Source: Rhodocyclales bacterium (GTDB taxonomy: Bacteria > Pseudomonadota > Gammaproteobacteria > Burkholderiales > Rhodocyclaceae). From it: a DNA stretch of 8,105 nt. The notes beneath the pieces were generated by a model. That model ran no database searches. It was not told the DNA's origin and saw nothing but the letters and a program-made list of their open reading frames with translations. Positions 5,867 to 8,105 of this stretch are shown piece by piece (position 1 is the stretch's first letter; every line of letters begins with the position of its first letter). The position numbers and the translations under genes are program-made. The DNA is taken from the NCBI GenBank assembly GCA_021286885.1, contig JAJTBM010000121.1, forward strand, positions 1 through 8,105. The letters are read 5' to 3'.

Positions 5867-6820
5867 ATGGAAAGTATTGGAAACGGGTGGCTGTGGGCCA
5901 TCTTTGGTGTGGTGGTGCTGGGCATGCTGGCGGTGGATCTGTGGGTGGCCGGCGGTGGGCGCGAGCACAAGGTCAGCGTGCGCGAGGCCGGGATCTGGAC
6001 CCTGGTCTGGGTGGGGCTCAGCCTCGCCTTTGCCGGTTTTTTGTGGTTTTACCTGGATGGGCAGGCCGGGCGCGAGGTGGCCAATGCGCGCACCCTGGAG
6101 TTCCTCACCGGCTACCTGATCGAAAAAGCCCTGGCGGTTGATAACGTGTTCGTCTGGATGCTGGTGTTCGGCTTCTTCGGTGTTGCGCCCAGCCTGCAAA
6201 AGCGGGTGCTGACCTACGGAGTGCTGGGGGCCATCCTGATGCGCGCCGGCATGGTGTTTGGCGGCGCCTGGCTGATCAGCCAGTTTGGCTGGGTGCTCTA
6301 CGTGTTTGGCGCCTTCTTGGTGTTTACCGGCGTGCACATGCTGGTGGCGGGCGAAAAGGAAACCGATCTGAGCACCAATCCGCCGGTGGGCTGGCTGCGC
6401 CGGCATCTGCCCCTGACCCCCGATTTTCATGGGGAGCGTTTTGTGGTGTGGGTGGAGCAGGGGGGGCGCATGGTGCGTCGGGCAACCCCGCTGCTGCTGG
6501 CCCTGATCCTGGTGGAAATCTCGGATGTGGTGTTTGCGGTGGATTCGATCCCGGCCATCTTCGCCGTGACCCTGGACCCCTTCATCGTCCTCACCTCCAA
6601 CATCTTCGCGATTCTGGGGCTGCGCTCCATGTATTTCCTGCTGGCAGGCTCGGCTGACCGCTTCCCGCTGCTCAAGTACGGCCTGGCCCTGGTGCTGGTG
6701 TTCATCGGCGTCAAGATGCTGATTGCTCCCTGGTTCCATGTGCCCATTGGCGTTTCGCTCTTGATCGTGGCCGGGCTGCTCGGAGGGAGCGTGTTGCTCC
6801 CGACATTGCGGAAGCGCTGA
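5867..6820 (+). CDS. alx: TerC/Alx-family membrane protein, predicted Mn2+ exporter
   Basis: The product is 317 aa (E. coli Alx is about 321 aa), with roughly eight or nine hydrophobic helices at about 9-28, 43-62, 88-107, 115-133, 141-160, 208-228, 238-258, 268-287 and 292-311. The TerC signatures are present: EKALAVDNVFVW (86-97) and EISDVVFAVDSIPA (217-230), carrying the conserved acidic residues E86, D92, E217, D220 and D226 thought to bind metal within the membrane. FAILGLRSMYFLLAG (247-261) is also typical. A hydrophilic loop at about 162-206 separates the two halves. Alx-type proteins export Mn2+; older annotation ties TerC to tellurite resistance. The frame is open upstream to 5702, but that part overlaps the riboswitch and terminator, so the ATG at 5867, with GGGAG at 5856-5860, is the start. 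Regulation by Mn2+ (possibly pH) through the riboswitch is strongly suggested. It is probably monocistronic, since a hairpin follows the stop. Confidence 0.93.
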   Translation: MESIGNGWLWAIFGVVVLGMLAVDLWVAGGGREHKVSVREAGIWTLVWVGLSLAFAGFLWFYLDGQAGREVANARTLEFLTGYLIEKALAVDNVFVWMLVFGFFGVAPSLQKRVLTYGVLGAILMRAGMVFGGAWLISQFGWVLYVFGAFLVFTGVHMLVAGEKETDLSTNPPVGWLRRHLPLTPDFHGERFVVWVEQGGRMVRRATPLLLALILVEISDVVFAVDSIPAIFAVTLDPFIVLTSNIFAILGLRSMYFLLAGSADRFPLLKYGLALVLVFIGVKMLIAPWFHVPIGVSLLIVAGLLGGSVLLPTLRKR

Positions 6821-6830
6821 ACTGCCCGCC

Positions 6831-6862
6831 GGCCGGGCTGCGACAAGGTGTCGCGCTCGGCC
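6831..6862 (+). terminator. Strong hairpin between alx and tonB
   Basis: GGCCGGGC (6831-6838) pairs with GCTCGGCC (6855-6862), including one G-U pair. After a single bulged T at 6839, GCGACA (6840-6845) pairs with TGTCGC (6849-6854) around the loop AGG. The 14-pair stem begins 10 bases after the alx stop codon. Only a weak T-containing tail (AACTTTCC) follows, so it may be a poor terminator or a 3'-end stabilising structure. It suggests that tonB starts a new transcript; a possible -10 for tonB is GACAAT at 6878-6883, without a clear -35. Confidence 0.55.
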
Positions 6863-6912
6863 AGCGGAACTTTCCGGGACAATCGCGGCTTCTGCGGATT
6901 CAGGAGTTCTTC

Positions 6913-7605
6913 ATGTCCCGGCCAGGCCTCATGCTTGCTGCCGACCGCCCCTCCGGGGGCGGCATTCTTTTGAGCCTGGGGCTGCACGGGGCCCTGGTGC
7001 TGGCAGGCGTGTATGCGGTACTGCCGCCTCCCGTGCCGACCCCTGCCCAGCCCTTGCCGATGGCGGTGCGTTTATTGGCGCAGGAGGCCGCTCCCACCCC
7101 GCCGCGCCCCTTGCCGCAAAAGCCCCAGCCCTTGCCGCCTGTTTCGCCCCGTACGCCCGTGCGTCCGCAGCCGGTGGCCCAGCCCCAAACCCAAACGCAG
7201 TCCGAACTCCCCGCCAGCGCCCTGGCCAGCAGCAGTGCGGGGGCCGCGTCGGATGCGCCTCAGGTCGCGCCGCCCGGTGCTGCGGCACCTCGGCCTGCGC
7301 CGGTTCATGCCCCGGCCGAGCCCCTGGTGGAGGCGCGCTTTGATGCGGATTACCTGAGCAATCCCAAGCCGCCTTATCCCGCCCTGGCGCGACGGCTTGG
7401 AGAAACCGGCACGGTGCTGCTGCGGGTGCGGGTGGGGCCGGAGGGCAATGCCCAGCAGGTGGAGCTCAAACAGAGCAGCGGTTACCCTCGGCTCGATCAA
7501 TCGGCCCTGGAGACCGTTCCCCGCTGGCGCTTCGTGCCTGCCCGGCGGGGAGAAACGCCGGTGGCGGCCTGGGTGCTGGTGCCGGTGGTGTTTGCCCTGA
7601 GCTGA
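6913..7605 (+). CDS. tonB: Energy transducer TonB
   Basis: The product is 230 aa with the three parts of TonB: a cytoplasmic start and single membrane anchor (about 17-37) containing the S21-x3-H25 motif (SLGLH) used for contact with ExbB/ExbD; a Pro/Ala/Gln-rich periplasmic spacer (about 38-138) with repeated P-x-P units; and a C-terminal TonB domain (about 141-230) with YLSNPKPPYPALARR, GTVLLRVRVGPEGN, SGYPRLDQSALE and WRFVPARR. TonB carries proton-motive-force energy from ExbB/ExbD across the periplasm to the TonB box of outer-membrane receptors for siderophores, heme or cobalamin. The start has AGGAG at 6902-6906, six bases upstream. The exbB-like gene begins 58 bases downstream, so the two are probably cotranscribed. 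I saw no convincing Fur box in the 92-base gap before tonB. It could equally be one of several TonB paralogues in the genome. Confidence 0.93.
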   Translation: MSRPGLMLAADRPSGGGILLSLGLHGALVLAGVYAVLPPPVPTPAQPLPMAVRLLAQEAAPTPPRPLPQKPQPLPPVSPRTPVRPQPVAQPQTQTQSELPASALASSSAGAASDAPQVAPPGAAAPRPAPVHAPAEPLVEARFDADYLSNPKPPYPALARRLGETGTVLLRVRVGPEGNAQQVELKQSSGYPRLDQSALETVPRWRFVPARRGETPVAAWVLVPVVFALS

Positions 7606-7663
7606 AGGCCGGGCTCGGATGCAGGTTTGGACGTTTCAGTTGGGTGTTTTCAAGGAGTAATAC

Positions 7664-8105
7664 ATGGATTTTCAACATTTCTGGGCCCAGGGTGATCTGG
7701 TGTCCCACGGGGTGGCCCTGATGCTGGGCCTGTTGTCGGTGTTGAGTTGGGCCATCATCGGCACCCGGCTGGTGCGCCAGTGGCGCCTGGCCCGCAGCCT
7801 GGATGGGAGCCTGGAAGCCTTCTGGGCCGCGCCGACCCTGGAGCAGGCGGTGGACGTGATGGGCGAGAAGGATGCTTCCGGGGTGTTTGCCGGCATGGCC
7901 CGTACCGCCCTGCATCTGCATACCCAGCATGTGCGCCGGCTGGATCAGGGGATTGCCAGCGGCCTGTCGGCCAGCGAGATGCTGACCCGGGGGCTGCGCA
8001 ACTACATGGTTCAGGCCCAGGCCCGCATCGAAAACGGCCTGACCTTCCTGGCCTCGGTGGGCTCCACGGCGCCCTTCATCGGGCTGCTGGGCACTGTCTG
8101 GGGGA
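7664..8105 (+). CDS. exbB: ExbB/TolQ-family proton channel subunit, N-terminal part (cut by window edge)
   Basis: The frame from the ATG at 7664 is open for 147 codons to the right edge. The first membrane helix is at about residues 14-36 (VSHGVALMLGLLSVLSWAII), followed by a cytoplasmic helical region (about 37-120) with LRNYMVQAQARIENGLTFLA and then the highly conserved SVGSTAPFIGLLGTVWG (131-147), which starts the second membrane helix of the MotA/TolQ/ExbB family. The family forms a pentameric inner-membrane proton channel with ExbD that energises TonB. The strong ribosome-binding site AAGGAG (7652-7657) lies six bases before the ATG. Adjacency to tonB favours ExbB over TolQ. An exbD gene would be expected just beyond the window. 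Confidence 0.93.
   Translation, partial: MDFQHFWAQGDLVSHGVALMLGLLSVLSWAIIGTRLVRQWRLARSLDGSLEAFWAAPTLEQAVDVMGEKDASGVFAGMARTALHLHTQHVRRLDQGIASGLSASEMLTRGLRNYMVQAQARIENGLTFLASVGSTAPFIGLLGTVWG

Noticed and set aside
4984..5970. A 328-codon minus-strand frame opposite the hemerythrin gene and the alx leader
   Set aside because: It runs antisense through a conserved gene, a riboswitch and a terminator, and its translation shows no known fold.
5622..6119. Plus-strand frames at 5622-6119 and 5761-6141, and the 5' extension of alx to 5702
   Set aside because: They cross the riboswitch aptamer and the terminator or lie out of frame with alx; the TerC-like sequence begins at 5867.
6427..7500. Minus-strand frames opposite alx and tonB (6427-6987, 6929-7288, 7072-7500)
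   Set aside because: They are antisense shadows of conserved genes with repetitive, low-complexity translations.

Overview
The window is GC-rich, densely coding DNA from a proteobacterium. The HrpA, TonB and ExbB sequences and the '-10 next to a GC-rich leader' style suggest a betaproteobacterium, perhaps Rhodocyclales (Azospira/Dechloromonas-like). That placement is inferred from sequence style and recalled family resemblance, not from a search. No mobile element, CRISPR array, tRNA or rRNA was seen.

Layout. Positions 1-629 (minus strand) hold the N-terminal 209 codons of an EAL-domain protein in which every catalytic signature I can align is substituted; it runs off the left edge. A 213-base divergent intergenic region separates it from hrpA (843-4931, plus), a full-length DEAH-box RNA helicase with the long C-terminal DUF3418 region. 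After a 127-base gap come a hemerythrin-like protein (5059-5589), then a regulatory leader of about 275 bases containing a near-consensus sigma70 promoter, a yybP-ykoY manganese riboswitch and an intrinsic terminator, then a TerC/Alx-family membrane protein (5867-6820). A strong hairpin follows. The right end starts a TonB system: tonB (6913-7605) and the first 147 codons of an exbB/tolQ-type gene (7664 to the edge).

How the genes relate. The hemerythrin gene has its own apparent promoter: an FNR/DNR-type palindrome centred about 42.5 bases before the predicted start of transcription, the usual place for class II activation, which suggests induction when oxygen is low or NO is present. The alx gene is predicted to respond to Mn2+ through the riboswitch. 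TonB and ExbB (with an ExbD presumably beyond the edge) energise outer-membrane uptake of iron complexes or similar ligands. Metal and oxygen handling is a loose common theme, but the genes look like separate transcription units rather than one system.

I do not see a wholly undescribed system here. The parts most worth a second look are the catalytically dead EAL protein, the FNR-like site ahead of the hemerythrin gene, the alternative pairings around the riboswitch, and the hairpin whose loop is exactly the -35 hexamer of the alx promoter.
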